Positions 6,022 to 15,961 of a stretch of 64,000 nucleotides of DNA are shown here, in pieces. The stretch spans positions 101,639 through 165,638 of the forward strand of contig NZ_CAMPHV010000005.1 in assembly GCF_946886105.1 (NCBI RefSeq). Direction: 5' to 3'. Under the pieces are notes generated by a model. That model saw only the letters and a list, made by a program, of their open reading frames with translations. It was not told where the DNA came from and ran no database searches. The position numbers and the translations under genes were made by a program. The DNA is from an uncultured Pseudomonas sp. (GTDB taxonomy: Bacteria; Pseudomonadota; Gammaproteobacteria; Pseudomonadales; Pseudomonadaceae). Position 1 is the first letter of the stretch, and every line of letters begins with the position of its first letter.

Positions 6022-6891
6022 TTACTGGGTGAGTTTGGTCAGGGCTTCGCGATACTTGTCGGCGGTCTTTTGCGCGACCTCGGCGGGTACGGCTGGCGCT
6101 GGCGGTTGTTTGTTCCAGCCGGTGGATTCCAGCCAGTCGCGCACGAATTGCTTGTCGAAGCTCGGCGGGTTCTTGCCTTCGACGTAGCTCTCGGCGGGCC
6201 AGAAGCGGCTGGAATCGGGGGTCAGCACTTCGTCCATCAGGGTCAGGGTGCCGTCTTCGTCGAGGCCGAATTCGAACTTGGTGTCGGCGATGATGATGCC
6301 GCGGGTGGCGGCGTATTCGACGGCGGCGCTGTACAGGGCGATGGCGGTGTCGCGCACCTTGGCGGCGATATCCGCGCCGATGATCGCTTCGCACTGTTCG
6401 AAGGAGATGTTTTCGTCATGGTCGCCGACGGCGGCCTTGGTCGAGGGGGTGAAGATCGGCTGCGGCAGTTTGGAGGCTTCCTGCAGGCCGGCGGGCAGCT
6501 GGATGCCGCAGACGGTACCGCTCTTCTGGTATTCCTTCCAACCGGAGCCGACGATATAACCGCGCACTATGGCTTCCACGGCGACCGGTTTGAGGCGTTT
6601 GGCGACTACCGCGCGGCCCTCGACCAGCGGCAATTCGGCGGCCGACACCACGTCTTCGACCTTGTCGCCGGTGAAGTGGTTGGGCACTAGGCCGGCGAGT
6701 TTGTCGAACCAGAAATTGGAGATGGAGGTAAGGATCTTGCCCTTGTCCGGGATCGGCTCGGCGAGGATCACGTCGAAGGCCGAAAGACGGTCGGTGGCGA
6801 CCATCAGCATGCGCTTGTCGTCGATTTCGTATAGGTCGCGGACTTTGCCCGAGTAGATCTTTTTCAGGCTCAGGGTCGAGGGTGTGGTCAT
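6022..6891 (-). CDS. purC: SAICAR synthetase, long Ade1-like type
   Basis: Phosphoribosylaminoimidazole-succinocarboxamide synthase ligates aspartate to CAIR with ATP in purine synthesis. The protein has 289 residues with [12 protein letters not shown] at the ATP-binding start, [44 protein letters not shown] and [13 protein letters not shown]. This is the longer type common in beta-proteobacteria and yeast Ade1. The roughly 236-residue form, which I recall at the same place next to dapA-bamC in P. aeruginosa, is absent here. The start is the ATG at 6891 with GGAGAT upstream. Confidence 0.93.
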   Translation of the reverse strand: MTTPSTLSLKKIYSGKVRDLYEIDDKRMLMVATDRLSAFDVILAEPIPDKGKILTSISNFWFDKLAGLVPNHFTGDKVEDVVSAAELPLVEGRAVVAKRLKPVAVEAIVRGYIVGSGWKEYQKSGTVCGIQLPAGLQEASKLPQPIFTPSTKAAVGDHDENISFEQCEAIIGADIAAKVRDTAIALYSAAVEYAATRGIIIADTKFEFGLDEDGTLTLMDEVLTPDSSRFWPAESYVEGKNPPSFDKQFVRDWLESTGWNKQPPAPAVPAEVAQKTADKYREALTKLTQ

Positions 6892-7008
6892 TTCGGGATC
6901 TCCGCCTTTACGTGGCAGCTGCCGGGCGGGTTACGCCACAAGACAGGAGGCCGCGAAAGCTTGCATGATTCTGAGCAGCCCGCGTGGCGTGCCCGTTAGT
7001 AACGAAAC

Positions 7009-7033
7009 AGGCGAAACCCACCGGGTTTCGCCT
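7009..7033 (-). terminator. Terminator after bamC
   Basis: A perfect 11-base stem AGGCGAAACCC / GGGTTTCGCCT with a 3-base loop lies 31 bases past the bamC stop and is followed on the minus strand by a T-rich run. Confidence 0.75.
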
Positions 7034-7064
7034 ATTGGTAATGCAACAACGCCAGGAACGTCGC

Positions 7065-8183
7065 TTAGCCCAAGTTGTCCTGGATCAGCGTCAGTACGCG
7101 ACGCGTCACATCGGCCGGCGCAATGGTGTTCAGGTCCTTCTCCACCGTAACCTGCACGCTATCGCCGACCGGCGTCAGCCGCACCTGATAACGCTCGGCG
7201 CGCTCCTCGATGGTTTCCTTGTCCGGCTCGCCGCCAAACACCTTACCGAGGAAGCCCGGCTCTTCGTCTTTCTTGCGAGCGCCTTCGGCCAGGTTGACGT
7301 AGTACACGCCGAGGCTGCGATTGAGGTCGTCGATGCGCACATCGGCCAGCTCCAGGGACCGGCCAACGGCGGACCAGGCGCGGTCGAAGTCGGCGCCCAG
7401 GTTCAATACCGGGTTGCCGTTGCCGTCCTCGGACAGGCTGACGCGGCTCGGCGCATCGAAATCACGGGCTGCCAGCAACGAGACGGAGCCGCCCTGCTCG
7501 GCGCTGCGCGCCAGGCTGACGAGCATTTCGTCGAGCAACGCGGCGTCGACGCCGGCATTACCGCTGCGGTTGGTGAACGCCACATCGGCGCCACTGCCGG
7601 CCGGACGCACGGCGCTGACCACGAAGATTTCGCTGGTGTTGCGCTGTACACCGGGCTCGATACGTACCCGCACACGAGCTTCGTTGTCCGCCGCGCCGCC
7701 GTCGAGGCTGCTGCTCAAACGGCTGGCCATGGTTGCCGACAACTGATCGATACGCTGCCAGGCACTGCTGAACTCACCGGTCTGCGGACGCTCGTCGACG
7801 ATCTGGAAGCCATTGTCTTCGAAGAACTGGCGGGCCATCGGCCAGACTTCGGCCGGTACGCGCTGGGCGACCACCCAGCGCGAATCGCCGCTCTTCTGCA
7901 GGCTGAATTCGCTGGCGTCTGCACGCACCGACAGCGGTTGCGGCCGTGGCACTTCGTATTCATCGACCGCGGTGGTGGTCGCGATGTGCTGCGGTACGGG
8001 CAGCAGCGGGTCGAGAGGCTTGGCCTCGACATTGGCCGGCAATTGCATGGGCGCGGTTTGCCGCGCCTCGAGATAGTCGCCGCCGCGATCACGGAAATAG
8101 CCGTCTTCGCCGTAGATCCAACCGCAACCGCTGGCGCTGGAGATGATAAGAGCTAGTGCAGAGAGTCCGCCCAGTCGCTTCAT
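7065..8183 (-). CDS. bamC: Outer membrane assembly lipoprotein BamC
   Basis: This 372-residue lipoprotein of the BAM complex assists folding of outer membrane beta-barrels. The signal peptide ends in a lipobox with Cys20 (SASGCGW). The unstructured proline-rich part (about 40-90, DPLLPVPQH...VPRPQPL) is followed by two helix-grip domains (roughly 100-220 and 250-370). It lies 17 bases behind dapA and forms the conserved dapA-bamC operon. Confidence 0.93.
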   Translation of the reverse strand: MKRLGGLSALALIISSASGCGWIYGEDGYFRDRGGDYLEARQTAPMQLPANVEAKPLDPLLPVPQHIATTTAVDEYEVPRPQPLSVRADASEFSLQKSGDSRWVVAQRVPAEVWPMARQFFEDNGFQIVDERPQTGEFSSAWQRIDQLSATMASRLSSSLDGGAADNEARVRVRIEPGVQRNTSEIFVVSAVRPAGSGADVAFTNRSGNAGVDAALLDEMLVSLARSAEQGGSVSLLAARDFDAPSRVSLSEDGNGNPVLNLGADFDRAWSAVGRSLELADVRIDDLNRSLGVYYVNLAEGARKKDEEPGFLGKVFGGEPDKETIEERAERYQVRLTPVGDSVQVTVEKDLNTIAPADVTRRVLTLIQDNLG

Positions 8184-8200
8184 GCGTGATATTTCCTCGA

Positions 8201-9079
8201 TTAGACCAATACGCCGGACTGGCGCAGGGCCTGACGCAGCGGTTCATGACAACGCGGGCTGAGCCAGGTCAGCGGCAAGCGGATGCCGTCAGGCATCATG
8301 CCCATTTCATGCAGGGCCCACTTCACCGGAATAGGATTGGATTCGATAAACAGCGCCTTGTGCAGCGGCATCAGACGGTCGTTGATGGCGCGGGCAATGG
8401 CGGCTTCGCCACGCATGGCCGCGGCGCACAGATCGCTCATGGCGCGCGGGGCGACGTTGGCGGTCACCGAAATATTCCCCCGGCCGCCCATCAGCATCAG
8501 CTCGACGGCGGTGGCGTCGTCGCCGGAATACACCAGGAAGTCCTTGCTGACGCGGTCCAGTACTTCCTGGCCGCGCTGCAGGTCGCCGGTGGCTTCCTTG
8601 ATACCGATGATGTTGCCGATCTTCGACAACCGTTCGACGGTTTCCGGCAGCATGTCGCACACGGTGCGGCCCGGCACGTTATATAGGATCTGTGGCGTGG
8701 CGACCGCTTCGGCGATATGCCGGAAGTGCTGATACAGGCCTTCTTGGGTCGGCTTGTTGTAGTACGGCGTGACCAGCAGGCAGGCATCGGCGCCGACCTC
8801 GGTGGCGGCGCGGGTCAGTTCGACCGATTCGCGGGTGGAGTTGCCGCCCGTGCCAGCGATGACCGGAATACGCCCGGCTACCTGATCGACCACACGTCGG
8901 ATGACTTCGATGTGTTCGGCCACATCCAGCGTAGCGGACTCACCCGTGGTGCCGACCGCGACTATGGCGTTGGTGCCTTCTTGCAGATGGAAATCCACCA
9001 GTTTGCTCAGGCTGTCCCAATCGAGACCGCCTTGCGCATCCATGGGCGTGACCAGTGCCACCATACTGCCCGCAATCAT
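8201..9079 (-). CDS. dapA: 4-hydroxy-tetrahydrodipicolinate synthase
   Basis: This 292-residue TIM-barrel enzyme condenses pyruvate with aspartate semialdehyde, the first step toward lysine and diaminopimelate. Visible motifs are [24 protein letters not shown] (pyruvate site), [21 protein letters not shown] with the catalytic Tyr, and the Schiff-base Lys in [10 protein letters not shown] longer in-frame extension exists, but the ATG at 9079 gives the standard N-terminus [12 protein letters not shown]. It is divergent from gcvR. Confidence 0.96.
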   Translation of the reverse strand: MIAGSMVALVTPMDAQGGLDWDSLSKLVDFHLQEGTNAIVAVGTTGESATLDVAEHIEVIRRVVDQVAGRIPVIAGTGGNSTRESVELTRAATEVGADACLLVTPYYNKPTQEGLYQHFRHIAEAVATPQILYNVPGRTVCDMLPETVERLSKIGNIIGIKEATGDLQRGQEVLDRVSKDFLVYSGDDATAVELMLMGGRGNISVTANVAPRAMSDLCAAAMRGEAAIARAINDRLMPLHKALFIESNPIPVKWALHEMGMMPDGIRLPLTWLSPRCHEPLRQALRQSGVLV

Positions 9080-9316
9080 GCAACCGCTCCTGCCGGAAAA
9101 AGAGAGCGTAATGGTACTGGCGCCACCAGCCTTGCACAAGCGACGCACAAGGCCGTCGAATAACCGCCGAACATCCGATATTTCTGGGCAAAGGGCCGAA
9201 CATTCCTCGTTCAAGCGACCCATGAGCATTCCCCTGGGCAGCGCTTTTCGCTACCCTTCCGCCTTTGCTTGACGCGCTTTACGTGCGCCAGGCGTCAATC
9301 GCTTTAGGAAGGTTGC

Positions 9317-9874
9317 ATGTCCACCCCCCCAGTTCGCGAACAATTCCTCCTTATCAGTGCGCTCGGCCCCAACGCCATGGAACTGACCAACGTTCTGTGC
9401 CGCGCCAGCCACGAGAACCGCTGCGCGGTGGTCAGCACCCGCCTGAGCCGGCATGGCGACTTCAGCGCGCTGGTGTTGCAGATCTCCGGTAGCTGGGATG
9501 CCTTGGCCCGCCTGGAGACGGGCCTGCCCGCCCTGGCGAAGAAGCACAGCTTCGCGGTCAATGTGATCCGCAGCGCCGCCTCGGAAGCCCGCCCCCAGGC
9601 GCTGCCCTATGTCGCCTACGTCAGCGCGGCCTATCGCCCGGACATTCTCAACGAGCTGTGCCAGTTCTTCATCGACCATCATGTCGAGCTGGAGAACCTC
9701 ACCTGCGATACTTACCTGGCCCCGCAGACCGGCGGCACCATGCTCAACGCCACCCTGACCGTGACCTTGCCGGCGGGCACACAAATCAGTTGGCTGCGCG
9801 ATCAGTTCCTCGATTTCGCCGATGCCTTGAATCTGGACGCTCTGATCGAACCCTGGCGCCCACAGAACCCTTAA
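9317..9874 (+). CDS. gcvR: Glycine cleavage system regulator GcvR, ACT-domain protein
   Basis: This 185-residue protein is built of two ACT domains (about 7-80 and 95-175). The first has LLISALGPNAMELTNVLCRA, and the second has AYRPDILNELCQFFIDHHVE. ACT domains bind amino acids. GcvR homologues modulate GcvA-dependent control of glycine cleavage genes in enteric bacteria, while the role in Pseudomonas is less defined. It precedes the peroxiredoxin gene by 14 bases and is probably co-transcribed. The conserved dapA-divergent position supports the call. Confidence 0.85.
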   Translation: MSTPPVREQFLLISALGPNAMELTNVLCRASHENRCAVVSTRLSRHGDFSALVLQISGSWDALARLETGLPALAKKHSFAVNVIRSAASEARPQALPYVAYVSAAYRPDILNELCQFFIDHHVELENLTCDTYLAPQTGGTMLNATLTVTLPAGTQISWLRDQFLDFADALNLDALIEPWRPQNP

Positions 9875-9888
9875 AAGGAAAGTTTTTT

Positions 9889-10362
9889 ATGGCCGTAGCA
9901 GTCGATACCGCGGTTGCCGATTTCCAGGCGCAGGCCACCAGCGGCCAGCAGGTGCAACTGAGCGCACTCAAGGGCCAGCAGATCGTGCTGTATTTCTACC
10001 CGAAGGACAGCACGCCGGGCTGCACCACCGAAGGTCAGGGCTTTCGCGACCAATACCCGGCATTCCAGGCGGCCAATACCCTGGTATTCGGCGTATCCCG
10101 GGATGGTTTGAAGTCCCACGAGAACTTCAAGTGCAAGCAAGCGTTCCCCTTCGAGCTGATCTCGGACAAAGACGAAGCACTGTGCCAGCTTTTCGACGTG
10201 ATCAAGCTGAAGAAGCTCTACGGTAAGGAATACTTGGGCGTCGACCGCAGCACCTTCCTGATCGATAAGAACGGTGTGCTACGTCAAGAATGGCGCGGCG
10301 TGAAGGTACCGGGGCATGTCGATGCGGTACTGGCGGCGGCACAAGCCTTACACAAAGGCTGA
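9889..10362 (+). CDS. bcp: Thiol peroxidase Bcp/PrxQ
   Basis: This is a 157-residue AhpC/TSA-family peroxiredoxin. The peroxidatic Cys lies in FYPKDSTPGCTTEGQGFRD. A CxxxxC resolving Cys is not obvious. Downstream are GVSRDGLKSHENFK, LISDKDEALCQLF and GVDRSTFLIDKNG. It reduces hydrogen peroxide and organic peroxides with thioredoxin. The start is the ATG at 9889 with AAAAGGAAAG upstream; longer readings in the same frame overlap gcvR and are not needed. Confidence 0.93.
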   Translation: MAVAVDTAVADFQAQATSGQQVQLSALKGQQIVLYFYPKDSTPGCTTEGQGFRDQYPAFQAANTLVFGVSRDGLKSHENFKCKQAFPFELISDKDEALCQLFDVIKLKKLYGKEYLGVDRSTFLIDKNGVLRQEWRGVKVPGHVDAVLAAAQALHKG

Positions 10363-10374
10363 ACGCCAGCTCTT

Positions 10375-10450
10375 GTAGCCGGATAAGCGCAGTGCAATCC
10401 GGGGCCGGGGCGCTGCCATCCCGGATTGCGCTAAGGCTTATCCGGGTTAC
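10375..10450. repeat. REP-like palindrome (GTAGCCGGATAAG type)
   Basis: The 76-base block opens GTAGCCGGATAAGCGCAGTG and closes CTTATCCGGGTTAC. Inner arms CAATCCGGG and CCCGGATTG are also mirrored. It sits between two convergent genes, a common place for Pseudomonas REP elements. Confidence 0.8.
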
Positions 10451-10517
10451 GGATATCTCCTAAGTCAGGATTCTTTTTAGGCCGGATTTCCTGAACGTGA
10501 ATCCAAGACGATCTTCA

Positions 10518-11588
10518 TCATCCAGGGCTGCTCTGCACCAGCTCGGTACGCGGCCACGCATCGATCACCGCCTTGAACAGCGTCGCCAGAGGGATGGCGA
10601 AGAACACGCCCCAAAAGCCCCACAAGCCGCCAAACAGTAGAACCGCGCAGATGATCGCCACAGGATGCAGGTTGACCGCCTCGGAGAACAGCAGCGGCAC
10701 CAGCACGTTGCCGTCGAGGGCCTGGATTACCCCGTAAACCACCATCAAGTAGAGAAACTGGTCGCTCATGCCCCACTGGAACAAGCCGATCAGCGCCACT
10801 GGCACCGTCACCACCACTGCGCCTATGTATGGCACCACCACCGACAGCCCGACCAAGAGCGCGAGCAGCGCCGCATAGTTGATGCCAAGAGCGGCAAAGG
10901 CGATATAGGTGACCACGCCGCAAATGATGATTTCGATCACCTTGCCGCGGATATAGTTGGCGATCTGTTTGTTCATCTCGCGCGCCACCCGGGTTATCAG
11001 CGGCCGCTCGGCAGGTAGGTAACTGCGGAACCATTGGCCGATCAACTCGCGGTCCTTGAGGAAGAAGAACACCAGAATCGGCACCAGCACCAGGTAGATC
11101 ATGATGCTCACCAACATCGGCAGGCTGGACAGGGAAAACGACACCGCCCACTGACCGAACTGGCCCATCTCACCGCGGATCGACTCGATCAGTTGCACGA
11201 CCTGGGCATCGCTGATCAGGTTCGGGTAGCGTTCCGGCAGCAACAGCAACAACGACTGCCACTCGCCGAGCATGCGCGGTAGCTCATTGAACAGGCCGCT
11301 CAGTTGCCGCCAGATCAACGGCAGCAACACCAGCATGCACAGCGCCAGCGCACTGATAAACAGGATGAACACCAGCCACACCGCGACTATCTGCGGCAGG
11401 CGAATGCGCTCGAAGGCATTGACCAGGCCCTGCATCAAAAACGCCAATACCAAGCCGGTCAGCACCGGGGCCAGCATGCCGCCCAGGCTCAACACCACGG
11501 CAAAGCCGAGCACCAGCAAAATCGCCAACACCACAGCCTGCTCGTCGGAGAAATAGCGGTGGAACCAGTCCTGCAGAACTTTAAACAT
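10518..11588 (-). CDS. AI-2E/PerM family permease
   Basis: This 356-residue integral membrane protein has about 7-8 helices, including AVVLAILLVLGFAVVLSLGG, a long extracytoplasmic loop near 100-155, and the C-terminal GGLWGFWGVFFAIPLATLFK signature of the family. Members are annotated as AI-2 exporters or Na+/H+ antiporters, but substrates are mostly unknown. A second paralogue lies at 45399-46490. It lies 36 bases before the end of the tusA-like gene on the same strand and is transcribed after it from the minus strand order. Confidence 0.88.
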   Translation of the reverse strand: MFKVLQDWFHRYFSDEQAVVLAILLVLGFAVVLSLGGMLAPVLTGLVLAFLMQGLVNAFERIRLPQIVAVWLVFILFISALALCMLVLLPLIWRQLSGLFNELPRMLGEWQSLLLLLPERYPNLISDAQVVQLIESIRGEMGQFGQWAVSFSLSSLPMLVSIMIYLVLVPILVFFFLKDRELIGQWFRSYLPAERPLITRVAREMNKQIANYIRGKVIEIIICGVVTYIAFAALGINYAALLALLVGLSVVVPYIGAVVVTVPVALIGLFQWGMSDQFLYLMVVYGVIQALDGNVLVPLLFSEAVNLHPVAIICAVLLFGGLWGFWGVFFAIPLATLFKAVIDAWPRTELVQSSPG

Positions 11589-11624
11589 TGAGGTTCCTTA
11601 ACCCATAGGCCGCATCATCGCGTC

Positions 11625-11876
11625 TCAAGCCTTGCGCAACCAATAACGATAAACGCCGCCCTCGGCCTCCTCATGCAGCAGATCATGGCCCGCCAGTTGC
11701 GCGAATACGCGGAAGTCGCGTTGCGACCCGGCATCGGTTGCGGTGACCTTGAGCACCTTGCCGCTGGCCAGACGATTCAATTCCAACTTGGCCTTAAGCA
11801 ACGGCAGCGGACAATTCAGGCCGCTGGCGTCCAGCTCCACATCGAAGGCCTCGGCCCAGTCTTGCGCATCGGTCAT
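11625..11876 (-). CDS. TusA-family sulfur carrier (PA1006-like)
   Basis: This 83-residue protein has the CPxP motif (LNCPLPLLKAKLEL) whose Cys carries a persulfide. The fold continues with VLKVTATDAGSQRDFRVFAQ. The P. aeruginosa homologue at this locus (PA1006) is linked to molybdenum cofactor and nitrate metabolism, so that role is likely here. An upstream-extended frame exists, but the ATG at 11876 with AGGAGAT before it fits the family length. Confidence 0.88.
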   Translation of the reverse strand: MTDAQDWAEAFDVELDASGLNCPLPLLKAKLELNRLASGKVLKVTATDAGSQRDFRVFAQLAGHDLLHEEAEGGVYRYWLRKA

Positions 11877-11900
11877 GCAATATCTCCTAATCAAAGTCCG

Positions 11901-12033
11901 GCAGGCCGTTGAAAAACGTAGGCGAGACAAGGCAAAAACAGGCGAGGAAGCGCAGTTTACGGGTTGTAAATGAGCATTCCGAGCCTGTTTTTAACGCAGT
12001 ATCGGCAACGCAGGTAGTTTTTCAACAGCCTGC
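11901..12033. mobile_element. MITE-like palindromic element, copy 1
   Basis: Terminal inverted repeats GCAGGCCGTTGAAAAAC / GTTTTTCAACAGCCTGC match at 16 of 17 positions. A nested internal palindrome is present (AAAACAGGC ... GCCTGTTTT) around the core GTAAATGAGCATT. There is no coding capacity. A close copy lies at 63651-63806 and a shorter relative at 52657-52737. Confidence 0.75.
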
Positions 12034-12117
12034 CAGGATACCCAAGCCCGTCCAACCCTGGCCAGGCTGACGCGTACCCAGCTACAGTAACGCCTTTGAA
12101 CGCCACGAGCCCCGTGC

Positions 12118-13551
12118 ATGAATTTTCTGCGCCCCACCCTGTTGACGCTCGCTTGCCTATTCACCCTGCCCATTGCGGCCAACGACCTCCCTTCGCTCGG
12201 CGATGCCAGCTCGGCGCTGATCTCGCCGCAACAGGAGCATCAACTGGGTCGTGCCTGGCTGAGCCTGGTACGCGGCCAGGTCAGCCAACTGTCCGACCCG
12301 CAGCTCAAGGACTTCGTCGAAAGCAGCGTCTACCGCATCAGCGAAACCAGCGAGCTACAGGACCGGCGCCTGGAGTTCGTGCTACTCGATAGCCCGCAGA
12401 TCAATGCCTTCGCCGCCCCGGGCGGGATTATCGGAGTCAATGGCGGCTTGTTCCTGTATGCACAGACCGAAGCCGAGTACGCCTCGGTCATGGCCCACGA
12501 ACTCGCCCACTTATCGCAGCGCCACTTCGCGCGCGGCCTGGAAGCCCAGCAACGTATGCAGATTCCGATGATGGCCGGGATGCTCGCGGGGATAGTCGCG
12601 GCAGCCGCCGGCGCGGGCGATCTGGGCATCGCGGCGATCGCCTCGACCCAGGCCGCGGCATTACAGGAACAACGACGTTTCTCCCGGCAGAACGAGCAAG
12701 AGGCCGACCGCATAGGCCTGGTCAATCTGGAGAAAGCCGGCTACGACCCGCGCGCCATGCCGAGCATGTTCGAACGCCTGATGCGCCAATACCGCTACGA
12801 CCGCCTGCCGCCGGAATTCCTCCTCACCCACCCGGTATCCGAATCGCGCATCGCCGACACGCGCAACCGAGCCGAGCAATATCAAGGGGGCGGCGCTAGC
12901 GACAGCCTGCGCTATCAACTGATGCGCGCCCGCGTGCAAGTGATCTATGAAGAAACCCCAGGCCTGGCCGCCAAGCGTTTTCGCGCCATGCTCACTGAAA
13001 ATCCCAAGCTCGATGCCGCCCGCTATGGCCTGGCCATTGCCCAGATCAAAAGAAGCCAGCACCAGCAGGCCCGCGAGACCCTGCAGCCGCTGCTGAGCAA
13101 AGCGCCGAACGATATCGCTTACAACCTCGCGCAGATCGAGTCGGATCTCGCGGCGAATCGTCTGCCCGAGGCGCAAAGCCGCGTCGAGCGCCTGCTCGAG
13201 CTGTACCCGAAGAACTACCCGGTCAACCAGGCACGCGTCGATCTATTGATGAAGCAAGGTCGCATACAGGATGCCGAACGCGCGCTCGACCAACTGCTCA
13301 AGCGCCGGGACAGGGATCCCGATATCTGGTATCTGGTCGCCGAAGTACGTGGACTCAGCGGCAACACCGTCGGCCTGCACCAGGCCCGCGCCGAATTCTT
13401 CGCCTTGGTCGGCGACTACGACGAGGCCATCGAACAACTCGATTTCGCCAAACGCCGGATCAGCAATAACTTCCAGCTGGCCTCACGCATCGACGCGCGG
13501 CAGCGCGAGCTGATCGAAGAGCAGCGCCTGATCCAGCAGATGATGCGCTAG
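12118..13551 (+). CDS. bepA: M48 metalloprotease/chaperone BepA
   Basis: This 477-residue periplasmic protein has a signal peptide (residues 1 to about 21). Its M48 domain has the zinc motif HELAH (His127, Glu128, His131) and the third ligand Glu in SRQNEQEADRIGL. A TPR region of about 200 residues follows (about 270-470). BepA degrades or helps assemble misfolded LptD and BAM substrates at the outer membrane. The two hydrophobic Ala/Gly stretches after HELAH (MMAGMLAGIVAAAAGAGDLG) are typical of this family. The gene stands alone, with repeats on both sides. Confidence 0.93.
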   Translation: MNFLRPTLLTLACLFTLPIAANDLPSLGDASSALISPQQEHQLGRAWLSLVRGQVSQLSDPQLKDFVESSVYRISETSELQDRRLEFVLLDSPQINAFAAPGGIIGVNGGLFLYAQTEAEYASVMAHELAHLSQRHFARGLEAQQRMQIPMMAGMLAGIVAAAAGAGDLGIAAIASTQAAALQEQRRFSRQNEQEADRIGLVNLEKAGYDPRAMPSMFERLMRQYRYDRLPPEFLLTHPVSESRIADTRNRAEQYQGGGASDSLRYQLMRARVQVIYEETPGLAAKRFRAMLTENPKLDAARYGLAIAQIKRSQHQQARETLQPLLSKAPNDIAYNLAQIESDLAANRLPEAQSRVERLLELYPKNYPVNQARVDLLMKQGRIQDAERALDQLLKRRDRDPDIWYLVAEVRGLSGNTVGLHQARAEFFALVGDYDEAIEQLDFAKRRISNNFQLASRIDARQRELIEEQRLIQQMMR

Positions 13552-13554
13552 CGG

Positions 13555-13810
13555 GAGAAGACCCCGGGATGCAATCCGAGGCAGCCCCCCCTCCCCGGAT
13601 TGCGCCGGGGCTTATCCGGGCTACCAAGACGTTCTAACCCGCAATGCCTATGTCTATTTGCAGGTTACGACCTCGTAGGGTGGATGACACTTCATCCATC
13701 CACCAAGTGCGATTGGTGGATGAAAAAGGCGTCATCCACCCTACACACCCCGATGCAATCCGGGGAATCTTCATAATCAGACCAATCGCTCCCGGATTAC
13801 ATCCGGCTAC
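13555..13810. repeat. Cluster of three REP-like palindromes
   Basis: Three blocks fill the gap between bepA and nadA. The first (about 13562-13624) has GGGATGCAATCC ... CCGGATTGCGCC. The second (13675-13744) opens GTAGGGTGGATGACAC and closes GTCATCCACCCTAC, with an inner GGTGGATG palindrome. The third (13752-13810) has GATGCAATCCGGGG ... CCCGGATTACATCCGG. They may act as transcript ends for the two convergent genes. Confidence 0.75.
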
Positions 13811-13817
13811 GCACAGG

Positions 13818-14876
13818 TTAAGCGTTGCCCGACAACTTGAGCCGGGCCGCCTGGGTGAAGTCGAGCATGCGTTTGAGCGGTTTGATCGCCTTGGGGATCA
13901 GCGCCGGGTCGACGAAAATCTCGTTACTGCCCTCGCGCAGGCAGCTAAGGGTGCGCTCCAGCGTGTTCATCGCCATCCACGGACAATGGGCGCAACTGCG
14001 GCAAGCCGCGCCGTTACCGGCGGTGGGCGCCTCGACGAATTCCTTATCCGGGCACAGCTGCTGCATCTTGTAGAAGATGCCGCGGTCGGTGGCGACGATG
14101 AACCGCTTGTTCGGCAGGCTCTGCGCGGCGGCGATCAACTGACTGGTCGAGCCGACGGCATCGGCCAACTCGATCACCGCGGTCGGCGACTCCGGATGCA
14201 CCAGCACGGCGGCATCGGGATACAGCGCCTTCATATCCTCAAGCTGCTTGGCTTTGAATTCCTCGTGGACGATACAGGCACCGTCCCACAGCAGCATGTC
14301 CGCGCCGGTCTTGTTCTGGATATAACGACCCAGGTGTTGATCGGGCGCCCAGATGATGCTTTCGCCGTTATCCATCAGGTGCTCGACGATCTCCACCGCG
14401 CAACTGGAGGTCACCACCCAGTCGGCGCGCGCCTTCACCGCCGCCGAGGTGTTCGCATAGACCACCACGGTACGCTGCGGATGCTGGTCGCAAAACGCCG
14501 CGAACTCTTCCACCGGGCAGCCCAGATCCAGCGAGCAGGTCGCCTCCAGGGTGGGCATCAGCACGCGCTTCTCCGGGTTGAGGATCTTCGCCGTCTCACC
14601 CATGAACTTGACCCCGGCGACCAGCACGGTCTGCGCCGGATGAGCATTGCCGAAACGCGCCATTTCCAGGGAATCGGAGACGCAACCGCCGGTCTCTTCG
14701 GCCAGCGCCTGCAACACCGGGTCGCAATAGTAGTGAGCGACCAATACGGCGTTCTGCTTCTTCAGCTCCGCGGCGATCTCGGCGCGATAAAACGCTTCCT
14801 GCTCGGGCGTCAGCGGTTTGGGCTGTTTGGCATCCAGATGAGCCTGGACTAGAAGGCGTTCGGAAATCTGCGTCAT
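13818..14876 (-). CDS. nadA: Quinolinate synthase A
   Basis: This 352-residue Fe4S4 enzyme condenses iminoaspartate with dihydroxyacetone phosphate to give quinolinate for NAD synthesis. It shows the three-fold repeat architecture. Motifs are [53 protein letters not shown] and the C-terminal [13 protein letters not shown] with candidate cluster ligands. The next gene upstream is tRNA-Lys on the same strand. Confidence 0.96.
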   Translation of the reverse strand: MTQISERLLVQAHLDAKQPKPLTPEQEAFYRAEIAAELKKQNAVLVAHYYCDPVLQALAEETGGCVSDSLEMARFGNAHPAQTVLVAGVKFMGETAKILNPEKRVLMPTLEATCSLDLGCPVEEFAAFCDQHPQRTVVVYANTSAAVKARADWVVTSSCAVEIVEHLMDNGESIIWAPDQHLGRYIQNKTGADMLLWDGACIVHEEFKAKQLEDMKALYPDAAVLVHPESPTAVIELADAVGSTSQLIAAAQSLPNKRFIVATDRGIFYKMQQLCPDKEFVEAPTAGNGAACRSCAHCPWMAMNTLERTLSCLREGSNEIFVDPALIPKAIKPLKRMLDFTQAARLKLSGNA

Positions 14877-14980
14877 ATCATCAGGCCCTGTGGAGGTCTA
14901 GCAGTGCGGAAGTCGATTATACCCGCAGACACGACGGGAACAGCGCTGGTGCAAGGGGACCGGGAAAAACAATGCGCACA

Positions 14981-15019
14981 AAAAAGCCCGAGGGCTCTTT
15001 CCAGAGCCATCAGGCTTTT
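14981..15019 (-). terminator. Terminator of tRNA-Lys
   Basis: The nested stem AAAAGCC ... GGCTTTT with inner GGGCTCT / AGAGCC ends on the minus strand in a T-run, 24 bases past the tRNA CCA end. Confidence 0.75.
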
Positions 15020-15042
15020 AGCATCTTCCGCAGAAGAAAATA

Positions 15043-15118
15043 TGGTGGGTCGTGTAGGATTCGAACCTACGACCAATTGGTTAAAAGCCAACTGCTCTAC
15101 CAACTGAGCTAACGACCC
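15043..15118 (-). tRNA. tRNA-Lys (anticodon TTT)
   Basis: This 76-base gene has acceptor stem GGGTCGT / ACGACCC, an encoded CCA, D loop AGCTCAGTTGGTAGAGC, anticodon arm TTGGC-TTTTAAC-CAA (TTT), and T arm GTAGG-TTCGAAT-CCTAC. Confidence 0.97.
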
Positions 15119-15175
15119 AAGGCGATGCGCATGATACTGATTTAATTCATTAAATCAACAGCAAACGACAAACTT

Positions 15176-15850
15176 TTAACGATAGCGGGTCGGATCGGCC
15201 ACACCGGCGCCAGCAAACCCAGCGGCGCGCAGCCGACAACTCTCGCACTTACCGCATGCGCGGCCGTCCGCATCGGCCTGATAGCAGGACACCGTCAACC
15301 CGTAGTCGACACCGCCTTGAATGCCCGCCTGAATGATCTCGGCCTTGCTCATGTACTGCAACGGTGCCTGGATGCGAAAGCCCTGCCCTTCGACGCCGGC
15401 ACGGGTCGCCAGGTTGGCCATGCGTTCGAAAGCCTCGATGAATTCCGAACGGCAATCCGGGTAACCGGAGTAATCCACCGCATTCACGCCGATAAAAATA
15501 TCGCGCGCGCCCAGCACTTCCGCCCATCCCAAAGCCAGCGCCAGAAATACCGTATTGCGCGCCGGCACATAAGTGATGGGAATCCCCTCGGTCGGACTTT
15601 CCGGCACATCGATACTGCTATCGGTCAAGGCCGAACCGCCAATGCCGTTCAAATCGATCCCAACCACCTTGTGCTCGACCACACCCAAGTGCCGCGCCAC
15701 GCGCTCGGCGGCCTGCAACTCGGCGCGATGACGCTGGCCATAGTCGAAGCTCATGCTGTAGCAGCTGTAACCCTGCGCCTTGGCCAGCGCCACCACGGTG
15801 GCCGAATCCAGCCCGCCAGACAAAAGAATCAGCGCTTTTTTATCGCTCAT
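15176..15850 (-). CDS. queC: 7-cyano-7-deazaguanine (preQ0) synthase
   Basis: This 224-residue enzyme converts 7-carboxy-7-deazaguanine to preQ0 with ATP and ammonia, for queuosine. The PP-loop is [13 protein letters not shown], followed by [12 protein letters not shown] and [11 protein letters not shown]. The zinc site at the C-terminus is [18 protein letters not shown] longer frame exists, but the ATG at 15850 gives the usual [13 protein letters not shown] start. It is followed 57 bases later by tRNA-Lys and preceded by queE on the same strand. Confidence 0.96.
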   Translation of the reverse strand: MSDKKALILLSGGLDSATVVALAKAQGYSCYSMSFDYGQRHRAELQAAERVARHLGVVEHKVVGIDLNGIGGSALTDSSIDVPESPTEGIPITYVPARNTVFLALALGWAEVLGARDIFIGVNAVDYSGYPDCRSEFIEAFERMANLATRAGVEGQGFRIQAPLQYMSKAEIIQAGIQGGVDYGLTVSCYQADADGRACGKCESCRLRAAGFAGAGVADPTRYR

Positions 15851-15961
15851 CGATAACACCCCATCATTGCAAAACCCGCAGGCGAGCCCACGGGTTCTGA
15901 GCACATTGCAATTATTTACGCGCCGTCACCCGACAAGCGCTCCGAAAACCATGCACCGGGC

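Noticed and set aside
15851..15961. Possible preQ1 riboswitch before queC
   Set aside because: No conserved preQ1 pseudoknot elements could be recognised in the short gap.
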